Origin: Nocardia sp. NBC_00403
GTDB lineage: Bacteria; Actinomycetota; Actinomycetes; Mycobacteriales; Mycobacteriaceae
Length of the DNA stretch: 64,000 bases
Direction of reading: 5' to 3'
Assembly (NCBI RefSeq): GCF_036046055.1
Contig: NZ_CP107939.1
Location: 8,184,001-8,248,000, forward strand
In this document: in pieces, positions 10,101-19,526 of the stretch
Numbering within the stretch: the first letter of the stretch is position 1
How the letters are laid out: every line of letters starts with the position of its first letter
Made by a program: the position numbers and the translations under genes
Notes under the pieces: model-generated
Seen by the model: only the letters and a program-made list of their open reading frames with translations
Told to the model about the DNA's origin: nothing
The model's database searches: none

Positions 10101-10995
10101 CACGGATGGTCTGCGCGGCGAGGTCACCGTCGACGATGTTCACTTCCATTACCCGGGCACCGACGCACCCGCCCTCGATGGCGTATCGCTGCATATCCCG
10201 GCGGGCTCGACCCTCGCGCTGGTCGGCCCGACGGGCGCGGGCAAATCCACCATCGTCAAGCTTCTCGCTCGCCTCTACGATCTGCCCGACGACCTCGACG
10301 CGAACCAGGATCCCGAACACCGTGTCCGGAATCTCGACGACGACACAACCGGCGACCCGACCGGCAGTCCGGTAACCGGCGCGATCCGTGTCGACGGTGT
10401 CGACATTCGCCACTACCGCCTCACCGACTACCGATCCCGACTCGGCATCGTCCCGCAGGAGGCGCACCTCTTCACCGGCGATGTGGCGAGCAACATCGCG
10501 TTCGGAAAACCGTCCGCGACCGAGGCCGAGATCGCGGCGGCCGCCGCGGCGGTCGGCGCAACGGACATGATCGCCGCGCTGCCACTCGGCATGCGCCAAC
10601 CGGTCGGCGAGCGCGGCCGCGGACTCTCGGCGGGGCAGCGGCAACTCGTCGCACTCGCCAGAGCCGAGCTGGTCGGCCCCGATCTCCTGCTGCTGGACGA
10701 GGCCACCGCGACACTCGACCCGGACACCGAGGCAGCGGTGCTGTTTGCCAGCCGTTCGCTGGCTCGCGGCCGCACCACCGTTGTCGTCGCGCACCGGCTC
10801 GGGACGGCAGCGCGCGCCGATCGGATCGCCGTCGTCGATCACGGGAAGATCGCGGAAATCGGCACACACGAGGCGCTGGTGGCGGCCGCGGGGCCGTATT
10901 CCCGGCTATGGGCTGCGGCTCGGGAAACGGGGGGAATATTCTCGGTCACAGACGAGTCGTCACATATGGGATCGGGACTGTCGGGTGGTCAGTAG
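7105..10995 (+). CDS. Fused ABC exporter (TMD-NBD-TMD-NBD)
   Basis: A 1296-aa single-chain exporter with both halves fused, the architecture of mycobacterial Rv0194. Half 1 has six-helix TMD, Walker A GPAGSGKTT near residue 374, signature LSGGQRQRI near 532 and Walker B ILVLDDATSAVD near 552. Half 2 has Walker A GPTGAGKST near 1038, signature LSAGQRQL near 1173 and Walker B LLLLDEATATLD near 1193. The catalytic Glu is Asp in NBD1 and the signature is altered in NBD2, so one of the two ATP sites is likely degenerate. NBD1 also carries an insert of about 60 residues rich in Ser/Ala/Pro. The start is uncertain: TTG at 7105 or ATG at 7120. Likely multidrug or lipid export. Confidence 0.85.
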   Translation: MSEQLMGVGPGGWMRRLWAESRSHGGLLAGIGAALAVGAVVEITAPLLTKRALDAAGVGDTDVIGVIAGLLAVLAVGRFAAAFGRRMLAGRLSLDVQHSLRLQLLGSLQRLDGTGQDAMRTGQVVSRSITDLQLVQGLLAMAPLSGLALLEFLLAAAVMVWLSPPLAAAALLVVPVIALVVYRMRPRLYAATWSAQQRAAEVAQHVEETVAGVRVVKGFGQEARMVEVLERHGRALYAERMRAAKINARFAPTVSAVPQAGLVAVIAFGGWLALHDAIGIGTFLAFAAYVATMTTTTRTMTSVVIMAQLTRAAAERVYQVIDTAPTIADPTHPIALPEGPLGIEIDSVTFGFDSDRPVLRDLDLTVRPGETVAIIGPAGSGKTTLSLLLPRFYTPDSGTIRLFGTETDTAAQSASSSPELDRAAEERIAQPRIGPPNRASGGSATSRPTAGRAHPTAIDIADVRAADLRSAIGVVFDDPFLFSDSIAANIALGNPDATDAEIRRAAELAAADDFIAELPDGYDTVVGERGLTLSGGQRQRIALARALLARPRILVLDDATSAVDAVTEAAIFDTLPDQGGRTTVILAHRESTLAHADRVIRLPAPTVSHHLEHLDAAAVPIRIGRGSAAIGGPASGAAADLSETPELRRDIERLPPATEAPGLDERQLREPDPGFRLARLLRPVRWLVLVVIGLLALDALIGVTFPPIVRYAMDSGVGHADSGALAAAAALGVVLVFAGLAVAAAATVLTARTGERVLYGLRVRSYAQLQRLGLDFYERELSGRIMTRMTTDIDALSTFLQTGLATTLIGGLTLVGIAVALLVIDASLAAAVLVALPPLAVATWLFRRVSSTAYTVSREHVSAVNADFQENVSGLRAVQASRHEPFAAHRFAEYSARYRNSRMRAQRAISMYFAFVIAWADLALAVVVFVGARAVAGGTTSPGTLIAFVLYLELLFGPILQLSQVFDGYQQARVGLRRIGELLRTPSSIAADPAQAVAITDGLRGEVTVDDVHFHYPGTDAPALDGVSLHIPAGSTLALVGPTGAGKSTIVKLLARLYDLPDDLDANQDPEHRVRNLDDDTTGDPTGSPVTGAIRVDGVDIRHYRLTDYRSRLGIVPQEAHLFTGDVASNIAFGKPSATEAEIAAAAAAVGATDMIAALPLGMRQPVGERGRGLSAGQRQLVALARAELVGPDLLLLDEATATLDPDTEAAVLFASRSLARGRTTVVVAHRLGTAARADRIAVVDHGKIAEIGTHEALVAAAGPYSRLWAAARETGGIFSVTDESSHMGSGLSGGQ

Positions 10996-11016
10996 ATCCG
11001 CCGGTTTGCTGCTGGG

Positions 11017-11032
11017 CCTATCCTCAGATAGG
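11017..11032 (+). promoter_or_regulatory. Inverted repeat/-10 candidate upstream of kgd
   Basis: CCTATC-CTCA-GATAGG is a perfect 6-bp stem that includes a TATCCT hexamer able to act as a -10. It would give an mRNA leader of about 90 nt. Weak evidence. Confidence 0.25.
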
Positions 11033-11118
11033 GCGCATCGGCGCGCATCCGCTGATCCCCGTGCCGGGCACGTCACAAACGTCGCAGCGCGAAGAACGAA
11101 ATGAGGCGAACACCTGCT

Positions 11119-14100
11119 GTGAGCAGCTCAACTTCCCAGTTCGGACAGAACCAGTGGCTAGTCGATGAGATGTATCAGAAGTACAAACAGGATCCATCTT
11201 CGGTAGACGAGAGTTGGCACGAGTTCCTCGCTGATTACACCCCCGAAGCCACTGGAGATTCCGGTAACAGCCAGACCGCGGCTCCGGCCGCACCCGCGCA
11301 GGCCGCGCCGTCCACGCCGGCGGCTATGACTTCCGCCACACCCGCGCCCGCCGCAGCTGCACCTGCCCCGGCCGCTCCGGCTCCCGCCGCGCCCGCCCCG
11401 GCACCGGCAAAGCCCGCGGCACCGGCCAAAGCCACCGCGCGCACCCCGCAGACCACTCCGGCGCCCACCTCGAACGCGACGCCCACCTCCGGCGGACCCA
11501 AGCCCGCCGCGGCCGCCGACGAATCGAAGGTCCTGCGCGGCGCAGCCGCCGCGGTCGTCAAGAACATGTCCGCCTCGCTGACCATCCCCACGGCGACGAG
11601 CGTGCGTGCCATTCCGGCCAAGCTGATGATCGACAACCGTCTGGTCATCAACAACCACCTGGCCCGCACCCGCGGTGGCAAGATCTCGTTCACCCACCTG
11701 CTCGGGTACGCGATCGTGCAGGGCGTCAAGGCCTTCCCGAATCTGAACCGGCATTTCGCCGAGATCGACGGCAAGCCGAACGCGATCACCCCGGCGCACA
11801 CCAACCTCGGTCTCGCCATCGACCTGCCCGGCAAGGACGGCAGCCGCACCCTCGTCGTGGCCGCCATCAAGGGCTGCGAGGAAATGACCTTCGGTCAGTT
11901 CCACACCGCCTACGAGGACATCGTCCGCCGGGCCCGTGACGGCAAGCTGACCACCGAAGACTTCACCGGTGTCACCATCTCGCTGACCAACCCCGGCACC
12001 ATCGGCACCGTGCACTCGGTGCCGCGGCTGATGCCGGGCCAGGGCGCGATCATCGGCGCGGGCGCCATGGAGTACCCGGCCGAGTTCCAGGGCATGAGCG
12101 AAGAGCGCATCGCCGATATCGGCATCGGCAAGCTGATGACGCTCACCTCCACCTACGACCACCGCATCATCCAAGGCGCGGAGTCCGGTGATTTCCTGCG
12201 CACCATCCACCAGCTGCTGATCAGCGACGAGTTCTACGACGAGATCTTCCACGGCCTCGGCGTGCCCTACGAGCCGGTGCGCTGGCGCAAGGACATCCGC
12301 GAGCGCGGCGTCGACAAGAGCTCGCGCGTGCTGGAAATGATTGCGGCCTACCGCAATCGTGGCCACCTGATGGCGGACACCGATCCGCTGCGTCTGGTCA
12401 AGGACAAGTTCCGCAGCCACCCCGACCTCGACGTCACCCAGCACGGGCTGACCCTGTGGGACCTGGACCGCACCTTCAACGTGGGCGGCTTCCACGGCCA
12501 GGAACAGATGAAGCTGCGCGAGGTGCTCTCGGTCCTGCGCGACGCCTACTGCCGCCACGTCGGTGTGGAGTACACCCACATCCTCGACACCGAGCAGCTG
12601 CAGTGGATCCAGGAGCGGGTCGAGCAGAAGCACGCGAAGCCGACTGTCGCGCAGCAGAAGTACATCCTGAACCGACTGAATGCGGCGGAGGCCTTCGAGA
12701 CCTTCCTCCAGACCAAGTACGTCGGCCAGAAGCGCTTCTCGCTGGAAGGCGCCGAGACCGTCATCCCGATGATGGACGCAGTCATCGACCAGTGCGCCGA
12801 GCACTCGCTCGACGAGGTCATCATCGGCATGCCGCACCGCGGTCGCCTCAACGTGCTCGCCAACATTGTCGGCAAGCCGTACTCGAAGATCTTCACCGAG
12901 TTCGAGGGCAACATGAACCCGGCGGGGGCGCACGGCTCCGGCGACGTCAAGTACCACCTCGGCGCGCACGGCACCTACCTGCAGATGTTCGGCGACAACG
13001 AGATCGAGGTCTCGCTGACCGCCAACCCGTCGCACCTGGAAGCCGTCGACCCGGTGCTCGAGGGTCTGGTCCGCGCCAAGCAGGACATCCTCGACAAGGG
13101 CGACGGCCCGGAGGGCTACTCCGTTGTCCCGCTGATGCTGCACGGTGACGCCGCATTCGCCGGTCAGGGCGTGGTCGCTGAGACGCTGAACCTGTCGGGT
13201 CTGCGTGGCTACCGCGTCGGCGGCACCATCCACATCGTGGTGAACAACCAGATCGGTTTCACCACGGCGCCGGAGAACAGCCGCTCGACCGAATACTCCA
13301 CGGACATCGCGAAGTTCATCGGCGCGCCGATCTTCCACGTGAACGGCGACGACCCGGAGGCCTGCGACTGGGTGGCGCGTCTCGCGGTGGACTTCAAGCA
13401 GAAGTTCCGCAAGGACGTCGTGATCGACATGATCTGCTACCGGCGTCGCGGCCACAACGAGGGCGACGACCCGTCGATGACCCAGCCGTACATGTACGAC
13501 GTCATCGACACCAAGCGCTCTGTTCGCAAGGCCTACACCGAGAGCCTGATCGGCCGTGGCGACATCTCCCTCAAAGAGGCCGAGGACGCCCTGCGCGACT
13601 ACCAGGGTCAGCTGGAGCGAGTCTTCAACGAGGTCCGCGAGCTGGAGAAGTACGTCCCGGAGCCGAGCGAATCGGTCGAGGACGACCAGCAGGTGCCGAC
13701 CACCGTCGTGACGGCGGTGGACAAGACGGTGCTGCAGCGCATCGGCGACGCCTTCCTCAACGTGCCGGACGGTTTCAACGTGCATCCGCGCGTCAAGCCG
13801 GTGCTGGAGAAGCGTCGCGAGATGGCCTACGAAGGCAAGGTCGACTGGGCCTTCGCCGAGCTGATGGCCTTCGGCACGCTGATCGACGAAGGCAAAGCGG
13901 TGCGGTTGACCGGTCAGGACTCGCGTCGTGGCACGTTCACTCAGCGGCACTCGGTGATCATCGACCGCAAGACGGCCGAGGAGTACACCCCGCTGCACAA
14001 CATCGGCAGCACCAACCCCGGTTGGTTCGCGGTGCACGATTCGGCGCTGAGCGAGTACGCGGCGGTCGGCTTCGAGTACGGCTACTCGCTGGGCAACTCC

Positions 14101-14892
14101 AACGCACTTGTGTTGTGGGAGGCGCAGTTCGGTGACTTCGTCAACGGCGCGCAGTCCATCATCGACGAGTTCATCTCCTCCGGTGAGGCCAAGTGGGGTC
14201 AACTGTCGGACGTCGTGCTGCTGCTGCCGCACGGCCACGAGGGCCAGGGTCCCGACCACACCTCCGGTCGAATCGAGCGCTTCCTGCTGCTGTGCGCCGA
14301 GGGCTCGATGACGGTCGCCGTGCCGTCCACCCCGGCGAACTACTTCCACCTGCTGCGCCGCCACGCGCTCGACGGCATCCGCCGCCCGCTGATCGTCTTC
14401 ACTCCGAAGTCGATGCTGCGCAACAAGGCTGTGGTCTCGGACCTGAAGGACTTCACCGAGTCGAAGTTCCACTCGGTGTTCAACGAGCCCACCTACGAGC
14501 AGGGCATCGGTGACGGCAACAAGGTCAAGCGGGTCCTGATGACCAGCGGCAAGCTCTACTACGAGCTGGTCGCGGCGAAGGCCAAGGGCAACCGCGAGGA
14601 CATCGCCATCGTGCGGATCGAGCAGCTCTACCCGCTGCCCAAGTTCCGCCTCAACGAGGCACTCGCGACCTACCCCAACGCGACCGACATCGCCTGGGTC
14701 CAGGAGGAACCGGCCAACCAGGGCGCATGGCCCTTCTTCGGCCTCAACCTCCCCGAGCTCCTCCCCGACCGCTTCACCAAGCTCCGCCGCATCTCGCGCC
14801 GCGCCATGTCGGCCCCGTCCTCGGGTTCGAGCAAGGTGCACGCGGTAGAACAGCAGGAGATCATCGACGAGGCCTTCGAGCCCACCAGCTAG
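11119..14892 (+). CDS. kgd: Multifunctional 2-oxoglutarate dehydrogenase E1/E2 (alpha-ketoglutarate decarboxylase)
   Basis: Starting at GTG 11119 the protein is 1257 aa and begins [19 protein letters not shown], matching the conserved Kgd N-terminus; an ATG 18 bp upstream is in frame but less likely. Order: N-terminal E1-binding-like segment (1-40), Ala/Pro-rich linker replacing the lipoyl domain (55-140), an E2-type acyltransferase domain ending in [13 protein letters not shown] (about 347), then the E1 domain with [13 protein letters not shown], the thiamine-diphosphate segment from GDAAFAGQG (675) to NNQIGF (707). It decarboxylates 2-oxoglutarate and transfers succinyl groups within the TCA cycle, in complex with shared E2/E3 in relatives. 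It is followed by a strong terminator and appears monocistronic. Confidence 0.96.
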   Translation: MSSSTSQFGQNQWLVDEMYQKYKQDPSSVDESWHEFLADYTPEATGDSGNSQTAAPAAPAQAAPSTPAAMTSATPAPAAAAPAPAAPAPAAPAPAPAKPAAPAKATARTPQTTPAPTSNATPTSGGPKPAAAADESKVLRGAAAAVVKNMSASLTIPTATSVRAIPAKLMIDNRLVINNHLARTRGGKISFTHLLGYAIVQGVKAFPNLNRHFAEIDGKPNAITPAHTNLGLAIDLPGKDGSRTLVVAAIKGCEEMTFGQFHTAYEDIVRRARDGKLTTEDFTGVTISLTNPGTIGTVHSVPRLMPGQGAIIGAGAMEYPAEFQGMSEERIADIGIGKLMTLTSTYDHRIIQGAESGDFLRTIHQLLISDEFYDEIFHGLGVPYEPVRWRKDIRERGVDKSSRVLEMIAAYRNRGHLMADTDPLRLVKDKFRSHPDLDVTQHGLTLWDLDRTFNVGGFHGQEQMKLREVLSVLRDAYCRHVGVEYTHILDTEQLQWIQERVEQKHAKPTVAQQKYILNRLNAAEAFETFLQTKYVGQKRFSLEGAETVIPMMDAVIDQCAEHSLDEVIIGMPHRGRLNVLANIVGKPYSKIFTEFEGNMNPAGAHGSGDVKYHLGAHGTYLQMFGDNEIEVSLTANPSHLEAVDPVLEGLVRAKQDILDKGDGPEGYSVVPLMLHGDAAFAGQGVVAETLNLSGLRGYRVGGTIHIVVNNQIGFTTAPENSRSTEYSTDIAKFIGAPIFHVNGDDPEACDWVARLAVDFKQKFRKDVVIDMICYRRRGHNEGDDPSMTQPYMYDVIDTKRSVRKAYTESLIGRGDISLKEAEDALRDYQGQLERVFNEVRELEKYVPEPSESVEDDQQVPTTVVTAVDKTVLQRIGDAFLNVPDGFNVHPRVKPVLEKRREMAYEGKVDWAFAELMAFGTLIDEGKAVRLTGQDSRRGTFTQRHSVIIDRKTAEEYTPLHNIGSTNPGWFAVHDSALSEYAAVGFEYGYSLGNSNALVLWEAQFGDFVNGAQSIIDEFISSGEAKWGQLSDVVLLLPHGHEGQGPDHTSGRIERFLLLCAEGSMTVAVPSTPANYFHLLRRHALDGIRRPLIVFTPKSMLRNKAVVSDLKDFTESKFHSVFNEPTYEQGIGDGNKVKRVLMTSGKLYYELVAAKAKGNREDIAIVRIEQLYPLPKFRLNEALATYPNATDIAWVQEEPANQGAWPFFGLNLPELLPDRFTKLRRISRRAMSAPSSGSSKVHAVEQQEIIDEAFEPTS

Positions 14893-14915
14893 TTCGCTAG
14901 TTCGTTCATGATCTG

Positions 14916-14970
14916 ACGCCGGGTCGAATCCGCCTCTCCCCAGAGCGATTCGACCCGGCGTTCTGCTTTT
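14916..14970 (+). terminator. Rho-independent terminator of kgd
   Basis: A perfect 15-bp stem (14916-14930 with 14947-14961) around a 16-nt loop is followed by TCTGCTTTT. It lies 24 bp after the kgd stop. Confidence 0.9.
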
Positions 14971-15224
14971 CGATACCGTACGTCGCCACCATCTCACGAC
15001 CTGCCGCTGTGAAGCGGTAGTTCGCGCAATGCTTGGTGAACGAGATCGACGGCTGGTATCCGAGGCTTTGCGATGATCTGCTCCATGGATGCCGGTCGAA
15101 CTGCGCCGGCCACAACCGTGTCAGGCGGCAGCCGTGTGCGTTCCAACGAAGGAGCAAGGATGACTGGGAGGTCGACCAGCTGAGCCAGGTCGGCGGCGAC
15201 GCGTCACCGGCGACGAAGTTCTGG
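14971..15224. other. Region with no recognised gene
   Basis: Between the kgd terminator and the lipoprotein gene. Open frames exist on both strands but none has an RBS plus a protein-like composition that I can recognise. Confidence 0.4.
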
Positions 15225-15569
15225 TCAGTTCCCGGTGGTGATGCCGGTGGCGAATTCGACGACAACTTTCTCGTCGGTGATCTCCTGAACCGTGACGTTG
15301 ACGCCTTCCGCGGGCTGGGTTTGCCCGGCTGGGATTGTGACCTCCTGACCGGCCACCTTCAGGGTGATCAGGTTGCCGTTCACGGCAACGAGTTCGGCGT
15401 CGACGCCGAGGACGGTGGCCTTGGCGTGCACGCCGCGGGTGAAGGTGACGGTGCAGCCGCTGACGTTGCAGTCGGACTTGGTGCCCGGCCCTTCGACGGT
15501 GCAGGCGGCCACGCCGAACGAGGCGAGCAGCGCGAAAACGCAGAGGGCGATCAGCCGTCGGAGAAACAT
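15225..15569 (-). CDS. Small putative lipoprotein
   Basis: A 114-aa protein starting at the ATG at 15569; a longer frame upstream is only an open extension. Residues 1-22 are a lipoprotein signal (MFLRRLIALCVFALL...) ending in the lipobox VAAC, so Cys23 should be lipidated and the mature part anchored outside the membrane. The mature part has two further cysteines (SDCNVSGC) that may pair, then beta-rich sequence (VTFTRG, VLGVDAELVAVNG, LKVAGQEVTIPAG). No family recognised. It stands alone between kgd and phoD. Confidence 0.68.
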   Translation of the reverse strand: MFLRRLIALCVFALLASFGVAACTVEGPGTKSDCNVSGCTVTFTRGVHAKATVLGVDAELVAVNGNLITLKVAGQEVTIPAGQTQPAEGVNVTVQEITDEKVVVEFATGITTGN

Positions 15570-15618
15570 GTCGCCGAGTGTAGGGGTACCGAGCAGTCGA
15601 GGGTTGCCGCTCGCCGCA

Positions 15619-17265
15619 TCACCGTGGTTGCGGTGGACGGCCTGCGGCGTCGGGTTCAGGGGCGTGGCCGGTGGAGATGTCGGGGCGCGATGCCGCCGTG
15701 ACGCCGGGCACTCGGTCTTGCACGACGAAGCTGGCGCGAGTGTGGATGGGCGCGCCGGGGCGTCGGATATAGGGCACGACGCGGAAGTCGTTGCGCCACA
15801 ATTTCTGATCGAGTTCGACGCGGACATAGCCGCGTTGTGCGTTGAAGAATTTCATGTCGGGATTGGCGGCCAGCAAGTTGCGCCCGGTGGGGTTGATATC
15901 GGCGCCGTCGCCGCCACTTGTGATCGATGTTCCGGTGAATTCCGATGCGACGACGGGTGATTCGGGATCGGCGTAGTTGCGGCGCAGATCGGCAGCGTAG
16001 TTGTGGTGCCGGTCGCCGGTGATCACGACGAGGTTGCGCACGCCGCGGTCGGCGGCGGCGCCGAGCACGGTGTTGCGGTCGGCGACGTACCCATCCCAGG
16101 CGTCGGCGCCCAGGTCGGCGCCGGGGCCGGGGTCGTAGTCGGATCGGCTCATCGCCACCTGATTGCCGATGATCTGCCAACGGGCCATGGAGTCGGAGAA
16201 TCCGTCCAGCAGCCAATCACGTTGCCGCGCACCGAGTATCGTGCGATCGGCTGCGAGCCCGTCGGCGCAATCGGCGACGTTCTCGCCGTCGCATGCCTGC
16301 CTGCTGCGGTACTGCCGGGTGTCGAGCATGGTGATCTCCGCGAGGTCGCCGAAACCGTAGCGCCGATGCAAACGCATGTTCGGCCCGGCCGGCAGCTGTT
16401 CGATCCGCAGCGGCTGGTGCTCGTACATCGCCTGGAAGGCGGCGGCGCGGCGGTGGCGGAACAGCGCAGGAATGCGATAGATGTCGAGCCCGAGCCCTGG
16501 CGCGTCGGCCGCCCAGTTGTTGTCGACCTCGTGGTCGTCCATGGTGACAAGCCAGGGGAACGCGGCGTGCGCGGCACGCAGCGGCTGCTCGGCTTTGGCC
16601 TGTGCGTAGCGCAGCCGGTAGCCGGCCAGGTCGACCGCTTCGGCACGGAACTGCGGCTCGACCGTCATGCCCTCGCGGCCACGGTTCCAGCCGCGCTCGT
16701 AGATGTAGTCACCGAGATGGACGACCAGATCGAGGTCTTCGGCGCTCATGTGCTCGTAGGCGGTGTAGAAGCCGGAAGTCCACGATTGGCAGGAGGCGAA
16801 GGCGAAACGCATGCGTGCGGTGGGCCGGCCGGGCGGCGGCGAGGTGCGAGTCCGGCCGATCGGCGAGATCGCCGATCCCGCGCGAAAGCGGTAGAAGTAC
16901 CAGCGATCCGGGGCCAATCCATGGACCTCGGGATGCACGGTGTGGGCGAGCGCGCGCGTCGCGACCGCACTCCCCCGGGCCACCACCTGCTGGAAGTGCT
17001 CGTCATGAGCGACTTCGTATTCGACGGTCACCGGAGCAAGTGGCATTCCGCCGAGCCCGTCCGGGGCAAACGGGTCGGGCGCCAACCGGGTCCACAACAC
17101 CACGCCATCGGAGGTGGGATCTCCCGACGCCACCCCCAAGCTGAAAGGGTCCCCCGGCCACCGCGGCGCCCGAAACCGCCCGCTACCGGCCGCCGACGCC
17201 CCGACCAGCACCGCAACCGATCCGGCGGTGCCGAATCTCAACAGCTCCCGGCGAGACAGACCCAT
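15619..17265 (-). CDS. phoD: Alkaline phosphatase D (PhoD) family, Tat-exported
   Basis: A 548-aa secreted phosphodiesterase/phosphomonoesterase. The N-terminus MGLSRRELLRFGTAG is a twin-arginine signal with a hydrophobic core to about residue 28. Metal-binding motifs of the family are visible: ASCQSW, VHLGDYIYE and DDHEVDNNW, then GDRHHNY. PhoD enzymes hydrolyse phosphate esters, including teichoic-acid type polymers, outside the cell and use Fe/Ca. The start lies 3 bp after the stop of the TetR gene on the same strand, so the two are probably one transcript. No Pho box was identified. Confidence 0.92.
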   Translation of the reverse strand: MGLSRRELLRFGTAGSVAVLVGASAAGSGRFRAPRWPGDPFSLGVASGDPTSDGVVLWTRLAPDPFAPDGLGGMPLAPVTVEYEVAHDEHFQQVVARGSAVATRALAHTVHPEVHGLAPDRWYFYRFRAGSAISPIGRTRTSPPPGRPTARMRFAFASCQSWTSGFYTAYEHMSAEDLDLVVHLGDYIYERGWNRGREGMTVEPQFRAEAVDLAGYRLRYAQAKAEQPLRAAHAAFPWLVTMDDHEVDNNWAADAPGLGLDIYRIPALFRHRRAAAFQAMYEHQPLRIEQLPAGPNMRLHRRYGFGDLAEITMLDTRQYRSRQACDGENVADCADGLAADRTILGARQRDWLLDGFSDSMARWQIIGNQVAMSRSDYDPGPGADLGADAWDGYVADRNTVLGAAADRGVRNLVVITGDRHHNYAADLRRNYADPESPVVASEFTGTSITSGGDGADINPTGRNLLAANPDMKFFNAQRGYVRVELDQKLWRNDFRVVPYIRRPGAPIHTRASFVVQDRVPGVTAASRPDISTGHAPEPDAAGRPPQPR

Positions 17266-17268
17266 ACG

Positions 17269-17919
17269 TCAGGGTATATCCGTCACCCTCGACAGCGCGG
17301 CGGCAAGAGCGGGGCTGAGCGAAAGCGCAAGGGCCACGAGGGATTCGACCAAGAGGTCCACCAGTTGGTGGCGGGAGATAGGTTCGTCGCGGAGCCAACT
17401 GAGAGTGGTTTCCTCGACGAAGGCGATCCAGCCGCGGATGGCCAGGAGCAGGCGGGGGCGGTCTGCGTCGTCGACGGGGACAGCGGCCTCGGTGAGGATG
17501 ATGCCGACGATGGCGTTGCGTGTTTCCTCTACCAGGGTGACCAGCAGTGGGCTGGTGCTGGCGGGACCGCGCAGCAGCGCCAGGTAGGACGTGCGATTGC
17601 CACTGACGTAGGCGATATAGCGGTCGATCGAGTCGCGCAGCATGTCGAACGTGCCGAGCGAGCGGTCGGGAGCGACGCGTTCGAGCAGTTCGGCATTTGC
17701 GTGGTGCACGATCGCCAACTGGAAATCCTGCTTGGTCGGGAAGTAATGGAACAGCAGGCCGCGGGAGATGCCTGCCTGTTCGGCGATCTCGGTGATAGAG
17801 ATGTCTTCGATAGCTCGTTCGCCAAGCATCTTGGCACCCAAGGTAATCAACTGCGTGCGGCGCTCGTCCGGGCTGAGCCGGGTGCGCTTCACGGCCTCTC
17901 CGGTGCCTTTGGTACCCAC
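17269..17919 (-). CDS. TetR family transcriptional regulator
   Basis: A 216-aa regulator with the typical N-terminal DNA-binding domain (about residues 19-65: ISITEIAEQAGISRGLLFHYFPTKQDF) and an all-helical ligand domain. The GTG start has TAAGAT 6 nt upstream, so a leaderless mRNA is likely. It is divergent from the Baeyer-Villiger monooxygenase gene with a 68-bp spacer carrying a palindrome, the arrangement of ethR-ethA; it probably represses that operon and itself. The downstream phoD gene follows after 3 bp. Confidence 0.9.
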   Translation of the reverse strand: MGTKGTGEAVKRTRLSPDERRTQLITLGAKMLGERAIEDISITEIAEQAGISRGLLFHYFPTKQDFQLAIVHHANAELLERVAPDRSLGTFDMLRDSIDRYIAYVSGNRTSYLALLRGPASTSPLLVTLVEETRNAIVGIILTEAAVPVDDADRPRLLLAIRGWIAFVEETTLSWLRDEPISRHQLVDLLVESLVALALSLSPALAAALSRVTDIP

Positions 17920-17925
17920 ACGGCC

Positions 17926-17931
17926 ATCTTA
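17926..17931 (-). promoter_or_regulatory. -10 element TAAGAT of the TetR gene
   Basis: On the minus strand TAAGAT precedes the GTG start by 6 nt. Confidence 0.45.
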
Positions 17932-17940
17932 CTGAACGAC

Positions 17941-17957
17941 AGTCAATACTGTTGACT
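17941..17957. promoter_or_regulatory. Candidate TetR operator palindrome
   Basis: AGTCAA-TACTG-TTGACT is a 6-bp perfect inverted repeat with a 5-nt centre. Its right arm TTGACT is also the -35 element of the monooxygenase promoter, so a bound repressor would block RNA polymerase. Confidence 0.6.
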
Positions 17958-17980
17958 CATGCTCAATAAGACCGTAGTCT
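17952..17980 (+). promoter_or_regulatory. Promoter of monooxygenase operon
   Basis: TTGACT (17952-17957) and TAGTCT (17975-17980) are separated by 17 bp, a near-consensus housekeeping promoter. The ATG follows the -10 by 7 nt, so the transcript should be leaderless. Confidence 0.65.
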
Positions 17981-17987
17981 CGTCTAT

Positions 17988-19526
17988 ATGAGTCGCAAGG
18001 TTACAGACAAAGCTGTCGCCAACCGCCCCGCCCGTCACGTCAAGACGATCATCATCGGCAGTGGATTCGCCGGCCTCGGCCTGGCCATTCGCTTGAGCCA
18101 GCAGGGCCGCACCGATTACCTGGTGCTGGAACGCGGCAGCGATGTCGGTGGCACCTGGCGCGACAACACCTACCCGGGCGCCGCCTGCGACGTGCCTTCG
18201 CACCTGTACTCGTACTCCTTCGCGCTCAACCCGAACTGGTCGCGCTCGTTCTCCAAGCAGGGCGAGATCCAGCAGTACATCCAGGGCGTCGCCAAGAAGT
18301 ACAACGTGCTCGACAAGCACCTCTTCGACTGCGATGTCACCTCCGCGCGCTGGAACACCGGTACCAACCGGTGGGAGGTCGAGTCCGCGAAAGGCAGCTT
18401 CACCGCAGACACCGTGGTCTCCGCGGTCGGCGCACTGTGCGAGCCCGCGCTGCCGGACATCAAGGGCATCAACAACTTCAAGGGCGAGATCTTCCACTCC
18501 GCCCGCTGGAACCACGACGCAGACCTGCCCGGCAAGCGTGTCGCGATCATCGGCACCGGCGCCTCGTCCATCCAGATCGTGCCGTCCATCGCGGCCCAGG
18601 TCGCTCACCTCGACGTCTACCAGCGCACCGCGCCGTGGCTGCTGCCCCGCATGGACCGGCCGTACACGCTGCCGGAACGTCTGGCCTTCAAGCACATCCC
18701 CGGCTTCCAGCGCCTCTCGCGCGCGGCCATCTACGCGGCCCGCGAGACCCAGGTCGTCGGCCTGGCCAAGGTCCCCGCGCTGATGCAGGCGTTCGAGCTG
18801 ATCGCGAGGGCCAAGCTGAAGCTCGAGATCCGCGATCCCGAGTTGCGCGCCAAGGTGACACCGAACTTCCGGATCGGCTGCAAGCGCATGCTGATCTCCA
18901 ACGAGTATTATCCCGCGCTCGGCCGCGGCAACGTGGATGTGATCACCGACGGCATCGCCGAGGTGCGCGAGAATTCGATCGTCACCAAGGACGGCACCGA
19001 GCGCGAGATCGACGCCCTCATCGTGGCGACCGGCTTCCATGTCACCGATTCCCCCGCCTACAACACCATCGCGGGCAAGGACGGGCGCACCCTTTCGGAA
19101 GTGTTCGACGAGATCGGCCAGCAGGGCTACAAGGGCTCGTCCATCGCCAACTTCCCGAACATGTTCTTCCTGCTCGGGCCGAACGTCGGCCTCGGCCACA
19201 CCTCGATGGTGTTCATGATCGAATCGCAGATCAACTACATCGCCGACGCGCTGGCCACGGTGAACCGGCTGGGCCTGCAGACTGTCGAGGTGCGCCGCGC
19301 CGCGCAGGACGCTTACAACGCGGAACTGAAGAACAAGCTGGAAGGCAGCGTGTGGAATACCGGCGGCTGCTCCAGCTGGTACCTGGACAAGCATGGCAAC
19401 AACACCACGCTGTGGCCCGACTTCACTTTCGAATTCCGCAAGCTGACAAGAACATTCGATGTCGCTGCCTATGAAACGACAAGCGACGATTCCCGAAACG
19501 ATCTGAAAGTGGTGGCCGCACAGTGA
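17988..19526 (+). CDS. Baeyer-Villiger type FAD monooxygenase (EthA/MymA-like)
   Basis: A 512-aa flavoprotein. It shows the FAD Rossmann motif GSGFAGLGLA near residue 21, GGTWRDNTYPGAACDVPSHLY, the Baeyer-Villiger fingerprint FKGEIFHSARW at about 164-174, and the NADPH Rossmann motif GTGASS near 188. It should insert oxygen into ketones or oxidise sulfur/nitrogen groups, with NADPH. The next two genes encode an SDR (overlap of 4 bp) and an esterase, so a ketone made by the SDR could be converted to an ester and cleaved. This grouping recalls the mymA locus of M. tuberculosis. Expression is probably controlled by the divergent TetR. Confidence 0.92.
   Translation: MSRKVTDKAVANRPARHVKTIIIGSGFAGLGLAIRLSQQGRTDYLVLERGSDVGGTWRDNTYPGAACDVPSHLYSYSFALNPNWSRSFSKQGEIQQYIQGVAKKYNVLDKHLFDCDVTSARWNTGTNRWEVESAKGSFTADTVVSAVGALCEPALPDIKGINNFKGEIFHSARWNHDADLPGKRVAIIGTGASSIQIVPSIAAQVAHLDVYQRTAPWLLPRMDRPYTLPERLAFKHIPGFQRLSRAAIYAARETQVVGLAKVPALMQAFELIARAKLKLEIRDPELRAKVTPNFRIGCKRMLISNEYYPALGRGNVDVITDGIAEVRENSIVTKDGTEREIDALIVATGFHVTDSPAYNTIAGKDGRTLSEVFDEIGQQGYKGSSIANFPNMFFLLGPNVGLGHTSMVFMIESQINYIADALATVNRLGLQTVEVRRAAQDAYNAELKNKLEGSVWNTGGCSSWYLDKHGNNTTLWPDFTFEFRKLTRTFDVAAYETTSDDSRNDLKVVAAQ

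Noticed and set aside
11158..14997. 1279-codon open frame antisense to kgd
   Set aside because: It mirrors kgd codon structure; high-GC genes leave long antisense frames. Its protein has no recognisable motif and no RBS.
14906..15265. 119-codon minus frame downstream of kgd
   Set aside because: Overlaps the terminator and the lipoprotein gene, no RBS, no recognised motif.
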